64,000 nt of DNA from Litoditis marina (Eukaryota > Nematoda > Chromadorea > Rhabditida > Rhabditidae). The first letter of the stretch is position 1. Every line of letters starts with the position of its first letter. A program made the position numbers and the translations under genes. The stretch is taken from NCBI GenBank assembly GCA_964036275.1, contig OZ038436.1, forward strand, positions 18,813,904-18,877,903. The letters are read 5' to 3'. This document shows, in pieces, positions 36,202 to 64,000 of this stretch. The notes under the pieces were generated by a model. The model saw nothing but the letters and a program-made list of their open reading frames with translations, was not told the DNA's origin and ran no database searches.

Positions 36202-39200
36202 ATGACGTCAATTTGCGATACTCTGTTGAGTGATTCAGAAGATGATGCATCCAACCACGACGAAACAGAGCCAACAGCGGATTTAGCGTCGACGAGTAAA
36301 GAGGTATTCCTATTTCATTTCTCGTTTCGTGCAAATGAAAAACGGAGGGGAGCGTTGATACTGAGACCATGTAATACACGCTCATTTTTTCCTTTCCAAG
36401 CACTCAATATCTTTACATGCCTTATTTTCTCTTTCGTGATATTGATTCCGGACACGGTATGAGTTCGACTTTTCAAAGTAATTCATTTCAACTACAGTTC
36501 TCCTGTTTTTCTAACTAAGATGGTTATTATCGATTGATTGAAGGCAGAGGAAGATTCTGAGGAGGACAGTGATTGTGAGGATGAAGATGGTTCATCAGAT
36601 GAGGAGGAGGAGGTGGAAGAAGGGGTGGAACTAGAGGACATGGATGTCAAACCTGTCCAGGTGGGCTAGTTTTGGCAAAGGGGTTGCGGGTAACCTTTTA
36701 GAACTAGGTAGGTACCGATGTATGCTCAATATGAATGTTTACAACGTTTTGTTCAAGATATTCAAAGTATTAGAGTTTTCGATAAGAACGACTTGGTAGT
36801 CTTTATAGTAAGTAATTTCTTCATAATAATGGAACAGGCTGAAGCATTATCAATATCATTAGGTCGTACACGGTGTTGCCCTTACAGTTTTGTCGCTCCT
36901 GGTTAAACTAGTATTGAGCCTAGTCTTCTGAGTTTGTTTGTGGTGGGATGGGAACCTGAATCCATCTACACTCTATTGTGATTAGAGCCCTATTTCGCTG
37001 CGTATCGCTATCGCACATATTTTCACGCGGAATTTCAAATCGATGATTTGTTGAAGCAGTAATCGAGAACCCACTAATTATAGATTGCGTTTTGTCAGAC
37101 AAAGTATATGTATACATAAACATGAACCAGTAACACGTTAACCGTTCTGCGACTCCAGCTAGTCCCATTTCAAGATTTAGTGGGGAACTAGCCATTATCT
37201 GGTTCAAGCCGACAAATATGTAACTTGTATGTGTCCAGATCACGGCGCCAACTACTAAATGCACGTTCGCTAGCCTCGGTATCAGTTCATGGCTGACCAA
37301 TCAGTTGAAGGCCATGCAAATGAAACAACCAACACCGGTGCAGGTCAGTTTGTATAAGTAATTGTATAGTATAAAGAGTGCCTGCAGAATGACACTCACT
37401 AGTTTCTCACAATTTGTGGAACAGTTTCTTCAATCTGTGAACGGTGTTGTGTTTGTTTGATCTTGAACCTACTGTCAGATGTTTTCTAGAATAAGAAAGT
37501 TTCCATGAACGGATCGAGCTGATAGTGTCGTTAAATCGACTATATATTTATCTGAATAGTGGCCTCTGTCGTTGTTTTCCACCTCATCTTGCGTGAACCC
37601 TAAATTTGTTATTTTGTACATACATGTAAAGTTTATAGCTGCACCTCCTGTCAATGTGTTTCAGATAAATTGTGTGCCAAAGGTGTTGGAAGGTTGCGAT
37701 GTATTAGGTTGTGCCAAGACCGGTACGGGAAAGACACTCGCTTTCGCTTTGCCCATTCTGAATGAGGTGAGCGTTGGAAGTAGATTTTTATCGGAAATGA
37801 GTTTCTGGTTTGATGCGGTATCAACTAACTAATCACACATCATCCCTAGCACAAAACCTATTATAAACGACGCCTAGCATGAAGGTGTCGTATGCTACTG
37901 GAAATTGAAAAGTTCTCAACGTTTCCCTCTCCTTCTTCCCTAAAATCGCGGTTAACAATTCTGGATAGTTAACACCAGCAAGGTCTGTTTTCAGTTAGCG
38001 ATTGATCCGTATGGAATCTATGCCCTTGTGCTGACCCCCACTCGTGAATTGGCCTATCAGATTGCCGATCAGTTCATGGCAATGGGAAAACCGATTTCCT
38101 TCAAATGCTCTGTCATTGTCGGAGGTCGAGGCATTGTGAGTATTTTCAATTTTCCCAAAGCTTCTGAGGAGGTATTCAGATTTAGCGAATTTCACGGATT
38201 CATATTGTTTTGTGTGGCAGACTGATAAACAGACTAACGTGCAGGTTCGCACGCGATGTCGCAATCGAAACTAATGATTTATCTAGACGTTTACTTCCTA
38301 ACGTTCTAGTGGTAGTAGGTAGTTGGATATTTCCCACACTTGGTTTTGGTTTTCAGATCGAGCAAGCCGGTGAGCTGACAGCGCGTCCGCATGTAGTCGT
38401 GGCTACTCCCGGTAGACTGGCCGATCACATCGAAAGCGATCCGGATGGAATCGGGAAATTGTTCAAGTTAGTCGATTTGTATTATTTGTTATTGATAGAT
38501 TAAAACCACGTCACATACCCTAAATGCCTCAGAGTCGTGACTTTTTTAAACAGGGGGGTTTCGACCTCCCCCTCAGCATAAGGGGGTTTTGCCCTTAATT
38601 TCGAAAATCGCTAAATCAGACAATTTTTGAAGGGGGGGGGGGGGTTTGCCCAAATCTTCGGACCAAAAACAGGGGGGTTTTTTTCTCAAAACGCTGAGCA
38701 TTTAGGGTATGCCACGTCACCATGCTTACTCATTTTTAGAGTTAGAAATTGTGTTTGTGTATCCGCTTTGAGTTGAAAACTAAAAGCATCTTCAACCTAC
38801 ATTTGTTCAGAAACGCTGTCTCAAAATAGTTATAGTGAGTTCTGATTTCATGGCCCCAATCTCTAATTTGTTTGAAATGTAACTACAGTTGTTGAGTTTT
38901 GATTTTCAGAAAGATCAAGTTTTTCGTGCTGGACGAAGCCGATAGGATGTTGGATGGACAATACAACAGTCAAGTAATTTTTTCTGATGATACGATCACA
39001 TATTACAATTAATACAGTCTTTCTGGAAGCACTTGTTGAAATCGAAGTCTAGCTGTTTACGTGCAATGTGAAGAAGATAATTGGTATGAAATTGATAAAG
39101 ACCACATTACTCGGATGCAAATTAGGTTTATCTTCTTCGGAACTGTTTCGACTGTGTGTATTTAAACAACTTTTTTCAGTTGAAGACCATTTTTGAGGCG

Positions 39201-41459
39201 ATTCCCAAGAAGAGACAAACTTTGCTCTTCTCTGCCACTATCACAAGTGCCATCAGTCAGCTGCACAAGGTAATTTTTTTTTGTTATTTGCTCAGTCGAT
39301 CTATCGTCGTACGTTACTTACGTGTCTCTGTGGATCAAAAATTGAGCTTGTTTCACGGATAACAGTGTTGAACTATGTACGGTTCTAGAACAACGCTTCG
39401 TGATTCCACTTTTTCGGACGTGATTGATTTATTGACTTTGTCCAGGTATCTGTTCGAAAACCGTTCTTCTTCGAAGACGCTTCCGATGTAGCTACGGTGG
39501 ATCGTCTGGAACAGAAGTATGTTCTCTGTCCGATAGCCGTCAAGGATGCCTATCTGGTTAGTTTTGATAGTTCTGATATCGATTGATTTATTACACATAT
39601 GGAAGTGGAAGCAGGGAAGGTGAAAATATGTTGAAAAAAATTTAGAAAATGTACCCATTTACTGGATTTTCCTGTTTATTTGATCAAGGTTGTCTTGGCT
39701 TGTTTAGAAGAAAAGTTCTTGTACTGCTGGATATGATTATTCCATTATTCGTTGTCGATATGATAACTTATATAGCTTAAGTTCGTTCATTCATTCATCA
39801 TTCCAGGTGTACGTAGTGAAGAACTACTGTGAGCGAAACGATGACAGTTCTGTGATCATATTTGCCCAAACCTGTCGCGAATGTCAAGCTCTGGCCTATA
39901 TGTTCGGTGGTCTAGGATTTGAGGTGAGCTCTTCGAAAAAAAATTCATAAACCGTTCTATTCCCCACAATATGAACCTATTTGCTATAACAGTAACTAAC
40001 GTTTTGGTTTTATTCAGTTTCACTACTTATAAATACGATCACTCTCTCAATTTAAGGTTTCATCGTTCAGTTAACTACGTCTTCGTTGAAATGTTGCTTT
40101 TCAAGGTCGGATCACTCCATTCCCAAATTTCGCAGCGGTCTCGCCTTGCAGCTCTAGCTTCGTTCCGTTCCAAGACACTTCGTGTTCTCATTTGTACGGA
40201 TCTAGCCTCCAGAGGACTTGATATTCCTCACGTGAGTTCAGCAGTTTGGCCAGAATCCAAAAAAAGTGATATCATAACTCTGACAACCTAATATTAGTTT
40301 GGTTTCAGAGAGCTACGTTTAAATTTGATTATCCTCTAGATCTAAACAAAAGATCTTGAAGATCTCGAACTGTGGTACTTCCAAATATTTGATATTCCAT
40401 ACGTTTTTGATGATACCCAACTGATGGTTCATTTTTGGTTCAAGTACCTTTGATATTACAGGTGGATCTGGTAGTTAACCACAATGTTCCCCAGTGCCCT
40501 AAAACCTACGTTCATCGAGTAGGTCGGTCGGCTCGTGCCGGGAGGTAAGTCTGCTTATAACCTCATTAATTCACTAGATATATTTTGTCTGAAGGAACAA
40601 GTTTTCTTTGCCCATCACACGTGCAAACTTAAAGGTACCGAATGTTTTGTGTATGTGGGCTTGACGATTTCAAGACGTTTAGTCGTGGTAATTTTTTTCA
40701 ATGATCCACTTTGCCCGTGTTATCATTGTACGTCTGTCATCTCTACGTTTCTTAATACTCATGTGATTGTTTCAGATACGGATCGGCGCTAACTTTCATC
40801 ACTCAATACGACGTGGTATTGTTACAAAGCGTAGAAGAGTTGATCGGCAAGAAATTGGAACAACTGAAGGTGGGTGAAGATTATATTGGGGCTCTCTGAG
40901 CTTCTAAAATGGCTAAAAATCGCGGCGTACGTCGATCAGGGAGTTTCGCCACATAGTTTGAACGAAATGTTAGATTAACCAATTCTTACAGGTGAATGAG
41001 AAGAAGGTGACCAAATATGTGACGAAAGTTCTGGTTTCGAAGAGAGAAGCTGAGCTGAAGTTGTATCAACAGAACTTTGGTGAAAAACGGGATATCAATA
41101 AGAGAAAGGAGCTGTTGATGGCAGGAATGGAAGAGGACGACGTGAGTATCGATTTTCTGTACAAGGGTGTAGAACTGTAGAATGTAGATGTTCTTGTCTT
41201 AGTGAAGAAATTTTGTGCGATATTTTTGATGTTAGGTAACTATAAAGTGTTATAATTATGATATACTAAAAGTTAAGTTGAAACTTGTTTATTAGATACT
41301 CATGAAAATATATACTTTAAACTATTAATTTTCATCATATTTCAGGTTGACAAGTTCATGGATGACCGGAAACAACACAGAATTGCTGGAGGCAAACGGA
41401 AGGTCGATCAACTGGAGAAGAAAATTACGAAGAGAGCAAAAGTGAACAGTTCAAAATAG
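36202..41459 (+). CDS. DDX49: DEAD-box RNA helicase DDX49/Dbp8
   Basis: A nucleolar ATP-dependent RNA helicase of 18S rRNA maturation (yeast Dbp8). Exons: 36202-36303, 36544-36660, 37239-37343, 37665-37766, 37995-38135, 38357-38466, 38910-38973, 39180-39269, 39446-39556, 39807-39923, 40106-40231, 40462-40544, 40776-40869, 40992-41141, 41346-41459: 541 residues, in phase. The first ~73 residues form an acidic Ser/Glu/Asp extension before the Q motif (FASLGISSW...QPTPVQ). Motifs: I AKTGTGKT (125-132), Ia PTREL (157-161), TPGRL (~206), II DEAD (~234), III SAT (~265), [12 protein letters not shown] (384-394), [13 protein letters not shown] (413-423, Ser where human has Thr). The C-terminus is Lys-rich. 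One acceptor (before 40106) is AAG. It converges with ELP5, 271 bases apart. Confidence 0.95.
38514..38711. mobile_element. Short inverted-repeat element (198 bp) with 8-bp target duplication
   Basis: Left end CATACCCTAAATGCCTCAG and right end CTGAGCATTTAGGGTATG are complementary apart from one extra base. Both sides are flanked by CCACGTCA (38506-38513 and 38712-38719), a perfect 8-bp duplication. The interior has several runs of G (up to about 14), AGGGGGTTT blocks and no coding capacity. The 8-bp duplication suggests hAT-like mobilisation, but the CATAC end is not the usual hAT start. It lies in a DDX49 intron. Confidence 0.82.
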
Positions 41460-41730
41460 TTTTTGTTACCCAGCATTGTTATTTGTTATTCCATGTTGTG
41501 AACGTAGGCGCAAATTGTTATGCACGCCGTTTTGTTTGCAAATTTGTTGTTAATTTTGGACATATAAACATTTTCAAAATGAATCAACTTTCGGTGAATC
41601 GCACAAACAAATCCACCGCCTCAAACAATACCTGACACGACATTTTCAGTCGACATGCCCCGCTTGATAACCTTTATATTGAACTTTTGTATTATTAAAC
41701 TGTAACAATATAACAACATTTTCGTAACAA

Positions 41731-44700
41731 TCAAAGGTTGAGATCGTCATCGGGATCGCTGTCGTCCAGGTCGTCTCCTTCGTCTGGAGTGTAGATCACC
41801 TGACCTCCCACACGCACCTTCTTGTCCGACAGACGCAGATTCACTAGGCCTAAAATCAGTGCATTATGTAAATATGTACTATTGTATACAATATGACCGA
41901 ATCCTCATTGTAGTTTGATTTTTCATTCATATCGTGATTCAGTATATTTCGTGAGTTAAATCTGACTAACTTATTTTTGACTCCGACGTTGCTTGGTTAT
42001 TTTCCTCAACAAAAGATATTACAGGGAGATTATTGAAATCAGCCAATCGTCGTACAGCGTAAACTCGTTACAGCAAGTGACCTGAGTCTTCGTTGTGGTT
42101 TGATCACGATTCACGAAGCTCGAACAAAAAGCAACGGGAACAAGCTACAAACACAGCGAAATAGGCAACATACACCATATGGACATGCTTCGGAAAAAGC
42201 GAACGCTATAGATAACCGAATAGTCTGGTGTCACCCATGGAGAGGCTGGCCAATAACTCGCCTAGTCTGCTAAATTTGTCGTTTGATTCCGTTATTTTTC
42301 AACCGTCCCTCGAAAACATTGCTGTGTACACAGAACGAACTACAAAATCAGTTGTGGTAATCCTCTACATACCTTCCTGATTTTCAGTCGACATGTATGG
42401 GAGTTGTAGAGCGTCACGAGCAGCTCGTTCCGTATCCTGCGAATGGAAGAATGAGAAATAAGATACAGAAAAAGCCCAAAGTTACAGATTTCTCCGCATA
42501 TTTCTACCAACTAATATGGTCTGCTCTATTGACCAAATAACACGCATTTCAGGACTTATTCACATTTCATTAATGAATTTTCTAATCGCCTCTCAGTGAA
42601 ACTTGAATTCTAAGCCCAATACCTAAATTCAGTAATATATTAGTAGAAAGCTCGTTTTTCATCAGGGTAGCCAAATGGTACCCAAAACTTCCTACTCGTC
42701 TTACTAGATTGCCTTCAGCAAAACTTTTTGGCAAATACCTCAAAAATGTTAACATTTCTGAGCTACTTCAAATTCCATTACCTTTTGCGTATTCATATGT
42801 ATTCCAGTTATTTTGGCCGTTTAATGTGCTCAATACCCAACGTTACAGTATCAATGTGGGAGGGATTCAAGAGTTTTGCGTTCTTTCGCAACAACCATTT
42901 CGCACGGGATTTTCGAATCATTTTGCGTTTATTTTGTATTCACACTTTTGAATCATTTACGATTTCAATAAATTATCTATTCTAATATTGCATTCATAGA
43001 GCATGTTCTTGCAAATTATTGTTATCATTATTATCAATGTAAGAGACAGTAGTACCTTCAATGTGAGACCAATATCGAACGGAGCATAGGGATCCTCTGT
43101 GGGTGGTTGCTTCGTTTTCTCCTCGACAGCTGGGTCGTATTTGCGGCTGGTCAGTTTCAGATCGGGGCCCACGGTGAACACTTCTACCTGAAAATAAATT
43201 TATTGAAAAACAATTTTTGTAAGTTCAGACACTAACGATTCAATGAATTAATTAGAAATAAGTCTCCCAATTCATGCTGATATTTATCACAGAAGTGAAA
43301 CCAGTTGAAAAATTGATAGAAAGCACAATTGCAACAGCACAAATTGAAACCAACACATAGACAGAACAGCATGATGACTGGCAATAACTTTACAAGATTG
43401 ACTTTTATCATTTTTCCAAAGTGAGCACTGAAACTTTTAACACAACAAGTACGAAAAACTAGTTCGCATACTGTTAGGGACATTTACTACTCGCCTATGA
43501 GCTTACGACTATCGATATTTCACGCGAGTATGATCATTTCAAGTAGTTCCGAAACTGTACCATATTGATAGTCTTTCCGTTCTTCTTATACACGAGTGAC
43601 TTGGAATAGTTGGCTCCTTCCTGGCGATAAAGAGAGAAAGTAGCATCGGCAACTGAGCTGAGACGAGCCCATTCCAATGAAGAAACTACACTTTCGGGAC
43701 AAAGCGCGGCCACACAACGAAATGCTGAAACATTCACTAACTATTGATGGGGTCAGTGGATTTTGAGATATCGCTCTCGCTGAATCTCGGTTTGATTACT
43801 CAGAAAGCTCGGTTTCACTTCTATGAAATATATTCGCGATGGATTGTCCACATTGGATTTTCAAATTCTATAAGGAGACCACATTTTCATTGTATTTGAT
43901 CTCGATTCATGCCATAGTTGGTTAAGTTTCCAACGAAAAGCAACCAGACCAAACTACAAACACACAGGATGGAACAACACCGTATATACTTGCCCTGGAA
44001 AGAGCACTAAATAGGCTGTCACCAGGTAGCTCACCCACACACGGTTGGCTACTACCTCTACGGCGAGACTGTACAGCTGGGACAAATGTGGATGACAGAA
44101 GTAATGAAAATGTCCTTATTATTATTATAATACTACTATGGTTAACTTTCGAATGGACCCGTTTCGTTCTACGAAATAGTAAATAGTAAATAGGTACTTC
44201 CACTAAACTGTCATTCGAAAAAAAATCCGTATTTGACACCCCTTTGCACGTGAATTACAAATTTTTAGGTGAACCAAATTTTATAAGATTAAAATTTTTT
44301 CTATTCGACGATATTTATATGGTTGTATCAAAATTTCAGAAGGCTCCGACAGATATGTACAGGAAATAAGTACTTGTATCCATTTAAAAAAAACTCACAT
44401 CGAAAAGAGTGGAGCAGAGAAGCGGTTTTATCCACAGAAAACAATTCGATGAACATATCGATTCCGTCCAAAATACAAAAATCCGTGTCGGCTGGTATAG
44501 ATTTATTGACAGTCTCCAATGAAGTTTCCGGAGTAATATAAACAAATGATGTACTGGAAGATTAAACTTTGAATAAAGTGAACAAATTCTTACAATGTTG
44601 TACAACACACAAGTTGTACAACACATATACGTTTGTGATGTTTTGTTAGGGGCTGCTGGCGGCCGTCATACTGCTCTCTTCAAAATCATGGCAGAAAGTA

Positions 44701-45440
44701 ACCCCCTCCCCAAACGAAGATTCTGTACTCTAGTATTTGAAGAAACCACTATGCTCGTGACCAGCGAAAAAGGCTCACCTCTCATTGACTTTGGTAGGAT
44801 ATCTCCTCGATAGTACAGACTTCCGACCTTTTTGTGTGATAATACAGATTCTTGCAGAAGATTTGGCCAGCGAAAACAGGACAGGTTCACCACAGAGAGG
44901 GTGAGAGTCTGAACATTAGTTCTAATGAATGATTCCACCGGAATTAATCAAAAAAAATTAATAAAAAAAATTAATCTCCTGCTAAATCGCTACCAAACAG
45001 CTGACAGCCGTTCGATCCAACTGCAACTAGCGAGGTTTGCTAGTAGAAGTTTAGTAGCCGATAGCACTATCGGCTAGGTTTCTATGTTTACTATCTGTTA
45101 AAAGTGCAAATTATTTACTCAACCACGTGAACGTGTATTTCGACTACATTCATATCGTTTTTAAACAACTAACGATTCTCAGAAGGAACTTATTTCCTTG
45201 ATTACGTTACAGTGGATAGTTTCTGGAATTAACGAAACTAGTCCCGGTTCGGTGAACACGGCGGTCAATTAAATGACCACACCGAATGCTTGCAGGAGGT
45301 TCCCTTCTTCGCTTTCTAAAAGTTTGGAAAGCGAAACACATGCTTTCTACTTACACAAGCTAGATAAAAAAACGCCAACAATTAAGTGATTTACCTCGCA
45401 ATAGAACAACTCCTTCCAGTGACGCAGTTTCTAACGCCAT
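41731..45440 (-). CDS. ELP5: Elongator complex subunit 5
   Basis: ELP5 belongs to the Elp456 subcomplex of Elongator, which modifies wobble uridines of tRNA. Exons (transcript order): 45395-45440, 44672-44748, 44399-44553, 44035-44076, 43561-43724, 43056-43187, 42373-42436, 41731-41849, about 266 residues (human ~300). Recognisable parts: N-terminal LEGVVLLR, GRGLLSAMILKRA (human GRSLLKALVKKSA), IPADTDFCILDGID, the ERAARDALQLPY segment, and the acidic end DDLDDSDPDDDLNL that is typical of the family (human DDLDQEDPDDDLDI). A CAG acceptor lies one base before the ATG. One join is unresolved: exon 2 ends in phase 0 but the exon at 44553 needs two carried bases, so a small exon or an alternative splice site is missing from this model. 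Confidence 0.86.
42085..42215. repeat. Copy of the TGTAGTTTGATC-family element in an ELP5 intron
   Basis: Blocks in order: TTGTGGTTTGATCACGATTC, CGAAGCTCGAACAAAAAGCA, ACAAGCTACAAACACAGCG, GGCAACATACACCATA and GAAAAAGCGAACGCTATAG. This matches the copy at 43880-44015, whose order is TTGTATTTGATCTCGATTC, CGAAAAGCAACCAGACC, AAACTACAAACACAC, GGAACAACACCGTATA, GGAAAGAGCA. Confidence 0.65.
42262..42352. repeat. Diverged copy of the TGTAGTTTGATC-family element
   Basis: TTTGTCGTTTGATTCCG at the left and AACGAACTACAAAATC at the right, with CGTCCCTCGAAAAC between. It lies directly behind the copy at 42085-42215, so two members are adjacent in one ELP5 intron. Confidence 0.5.
43880..44015. repeat. Copy of the TGTAGTTTGATC-family element in an ELP5 intron
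   Basis: Begins TTGTATTTGATCTCGATTC, continues AACGAAAAGCAACCAGACC, AAACTACAAACACACAGG, GGAACAACACCGTATATAC and ends GGAAAGAGCACTAAATAGG. It ends about 20 bases from the small ELP5 exon at 44035-44076. Confidence 0.6.
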
Positions 45441-46324
45441 TCTGCAATAAAGAACTACAGTTTACAATCTGACTTGAGACCATGATAAGTCCAAAATCAT
45501 CTGTTCCCAGAAACCAGACTTGTTTAACAAGAGCAACATTTTGGGAAGAACTGTTTCCAAGTCGCAGATACATTATTTCAGACACTTTTCAGCCAAAAAC
45601 TGCGCGGCACCATGGTAGCCCAAATACTAGGATTGCCTGATATCGAAACAAACAATTCAACAGATTCAAACATTCATAACATCCATGGTGAAAAAGGATA
45701 CAATGATCATCAATTTAAGAGACCGTAATAAAGAGATTGGAAACAACACGTTGGTAAAACACGCATGATTGTAAAATCATTGTAACTAGAATTAGGGTTC
45801 AAATTATATGATAATCAAATCAATTATCAAACTCAATAAATTAACAACCTTTTACATTCACAACTAGACAAAGAAAACAATGAAATATCAAGAGATACTG
45901 ATGGAATAACACTCGGTTGCCTTGCCAAAAATTGGCCCATTGCCTATGTCACATATGTGGGATAGTCCTGGTTAGGGATACAAAAAGTTAATGATCCCTT
46001 CCGCAGAAAAACACGAAAAGTTAGAGGTCCCTCTCCAATTCAGTGGCATGAAATCACAAAAATGGGTAATTTGTTGAATAGTTATAGGTCCCCTCTCGTC
46101 CAGTCTGTTAAATAGTTAAGGGTCCCCCGGTCAGCGGACCGTGGCATCCCACCTGTGCTATGTCACCACGTTGGGACTAATTTTTTTTACAAGAAGTGTA
46201 AACAAAATTATCAGAAGTAGGTGCCGAAATGATACACATTATATGGTCTACCACAAAGGTAACCGACAAAAAATGTAACCATAAAGTAACCACATTATGC
46301 AGCGTAGACTCTAAATGACCCATT
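45441..46324. other. Spacer between the ELP5 start and the LET-418 stop (same strand)
   Basis: About 880 bases, without a supported exon, between two minus-strand genes. It contains the inverted-repeat element at 45952-46157, so insertion is close to the 3' end of the remodeler gene. The rest is AT-rich and shows nothing recognisable. Confidence 0.5.
45952..46157. mobile_element. Short inverted-repeat element (206 bp) with 8-bp target duplication
   Basis: CTATGTCA occurs directly outside both ends (45944-45951 and 46158-46165). The ends CATATGTGGGAT and ATCCCACCTGTG are imperfect inverted repeats (CAYAKGTGGGAT). The interior has four spaced copies of a GTTAxxGGTCCCT-like motif. There is no coding capacity. 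The duplication length points to hAT-like mobilisation; the class is inferred. Confidence 0.72.
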
Positions 46325-63441
<17,117 letters not shown>

Positions 63442-63465
63442 TCTTTGAGTTTGTACTTGGTACTT
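63442..63465 (-). promoter_or_regulatory. LET-418 5' leader behind a TTTTTTCAG acceptor (likely trans-splice site)
   Basis: On the minus strand a TTTTTTCAG acceptor (its CAG at 63466-63468) is followed by a 24-base leader and then the ATG at 63441. There is no in-frame coding upstream. This is the arrangement expected for a spliced-leader acceptor, though a 5'-UTR intron is possible. Confidence 0.55.
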
Positions 63466-63562
63466 CTGAAAAAAGAATATGCACCTAGTTCCTTAGTTGT
63501 GTCGGACAAAGTGAGAGAGCTAGAGCACTATAGAGGGGGATAGAAGTAGAGTCTGATTGAAA

Positions 63563-63667
63563 CATAGATTCGAGAAAAGAGAGAGAGAGAGAGATAGAGA
63601 GAGAGTTGGATAAAGAAAGAGATAGAGAGTTAGAGAGAGAGAGAGAAAGATAGAGTGAGAGAGAGAG

Positions 63668-63699
<32 letters not shown>

Positions 63700-63750
63700 G
63701 GGAGAGAGAGAGAGAGGAGAGAGGGAGAGAGAGAGAGAGTCATAGAGAGA
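63563..63750. repeat. GA/TC microsatellite upstream of LET-418
   Basis: About 190 bases are almost pure GAGAGA with GGAGAG and GATAGA interruptions on the plus strand, i.e. CT-rich on the gene strand, starting about 120 bases upstream of the LET-418 ATG. GA tracts of this kind near promoters can bind GAGA-type factors and exclude nucleosomes. Here function is only inferred from position. The remaining sequence to 64000 is AT-rich with no supported exon. Confidence 0.85.
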
Positions 63751-64000
63751 AAGGATCAGAGATAGAACAGCAGAACAAGTGTGATTAATTCAGCTATCAC
63801 CGACTGAAAAATGGATAAAAGAACGCAATGAAGTGAAAATCCTAAAAAAAAGATATATATAGAATTTCATAATTTTATTTCACAACATGGATTCGGTAGA
63901 GGAAATAATGAAATGCAAGAAGTACATATTATAGACATTCTTAGAGAGTGAATATTCTAATAATTAAATTAATATAATAACAATATAAATAAAAAATGAC

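Noticed and set aside
36920..37300. A 126-codon minus-strand open frame
   Set aside because: It overlaps the DDX49 exon at 37239-37343 in antisense and otherwise covers intron. No family resemblance or splice sites.

Overview
The window is nuclear DNA of a nematode, most likely a chromadorean. The large minus-strand gene reads as a Mi-2/CHD remodeler that matches, as far as I can recall it, Caenorhabditis elegans LET-418/CHD-3 more closely than vertebrate CHD4. Introns are short to medium with GT-AG ends and strong TTTCAG acceptors. Several start codons sit 0-25 bases behind a splice-acceptor-like TTTCAG or TTTAG, which suggests spliced-leader trans-splicing. The DNA is AT-rich outside exons. 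Exon joins were deduced by hand from splice signals, reading-phase continuity and family knowledge. For five genes the full chain of exons is in phase from ATG to stop.

Layout. 1-8845 (+): 3' three quarters of WDR3/Utp12, a small-subunit processome WD-repeat protein. 10690-~20084 (+): a multi-exon gene I do not recognise, with a short hydrophobic N-terminus and a long Ser/Arg- and Glu-rich remainder. 22159-28917 (+): holocarboxylase synthetase/biotin protein ligase. 29011-33980 (-): selenocysteine lyase, convergent with the ligase (93 bases between stops). 34965-35967 (+): prefoldin subunit 2. 36202-41459 (+): DEAD-box helicase DDX49/Dbp8, 234 bases behind prefoldin 2 on the same strand and a possible operon partner. 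41731-45440 (-): Elongator subunit ELP5, convergent with DDX49. 46325-63441 (-): the 41-exon LET-418/Mi-2 gene, about 1821 codons. A long GA tract lies upstream of its start.

How the genes relate. WDR3 and DDX49 both act in 18S rRNA maturation. The others are unrelated housekeeping genes: biotinylation, selenium recycling, chaperone delivery to CCT, tRNA wobble-uridine modification and NuRD-type chromatin remodelling. No recognisable defence, toxin, viral or secondary-metabolite system was seen.

The non-genic interest is in the introns and spacers. They hold many short non-autonomous elements. Three have perfect 8-bp target duplications (13412-13880, 38514-38711, 45952-46157), one is a foldback element with a 9-bp duplication (61500-61722), and one is a foldback flanked by TTAA (26070-26185). 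At least three further dispersed families recur within the window. Intron 1 of the unknown gene carries a second copy of part of exon 1 whose differences fall mostly at third codon positions. An intron of the selenocysteine lyase gene holds a 107-codon open frame of unknown origin.
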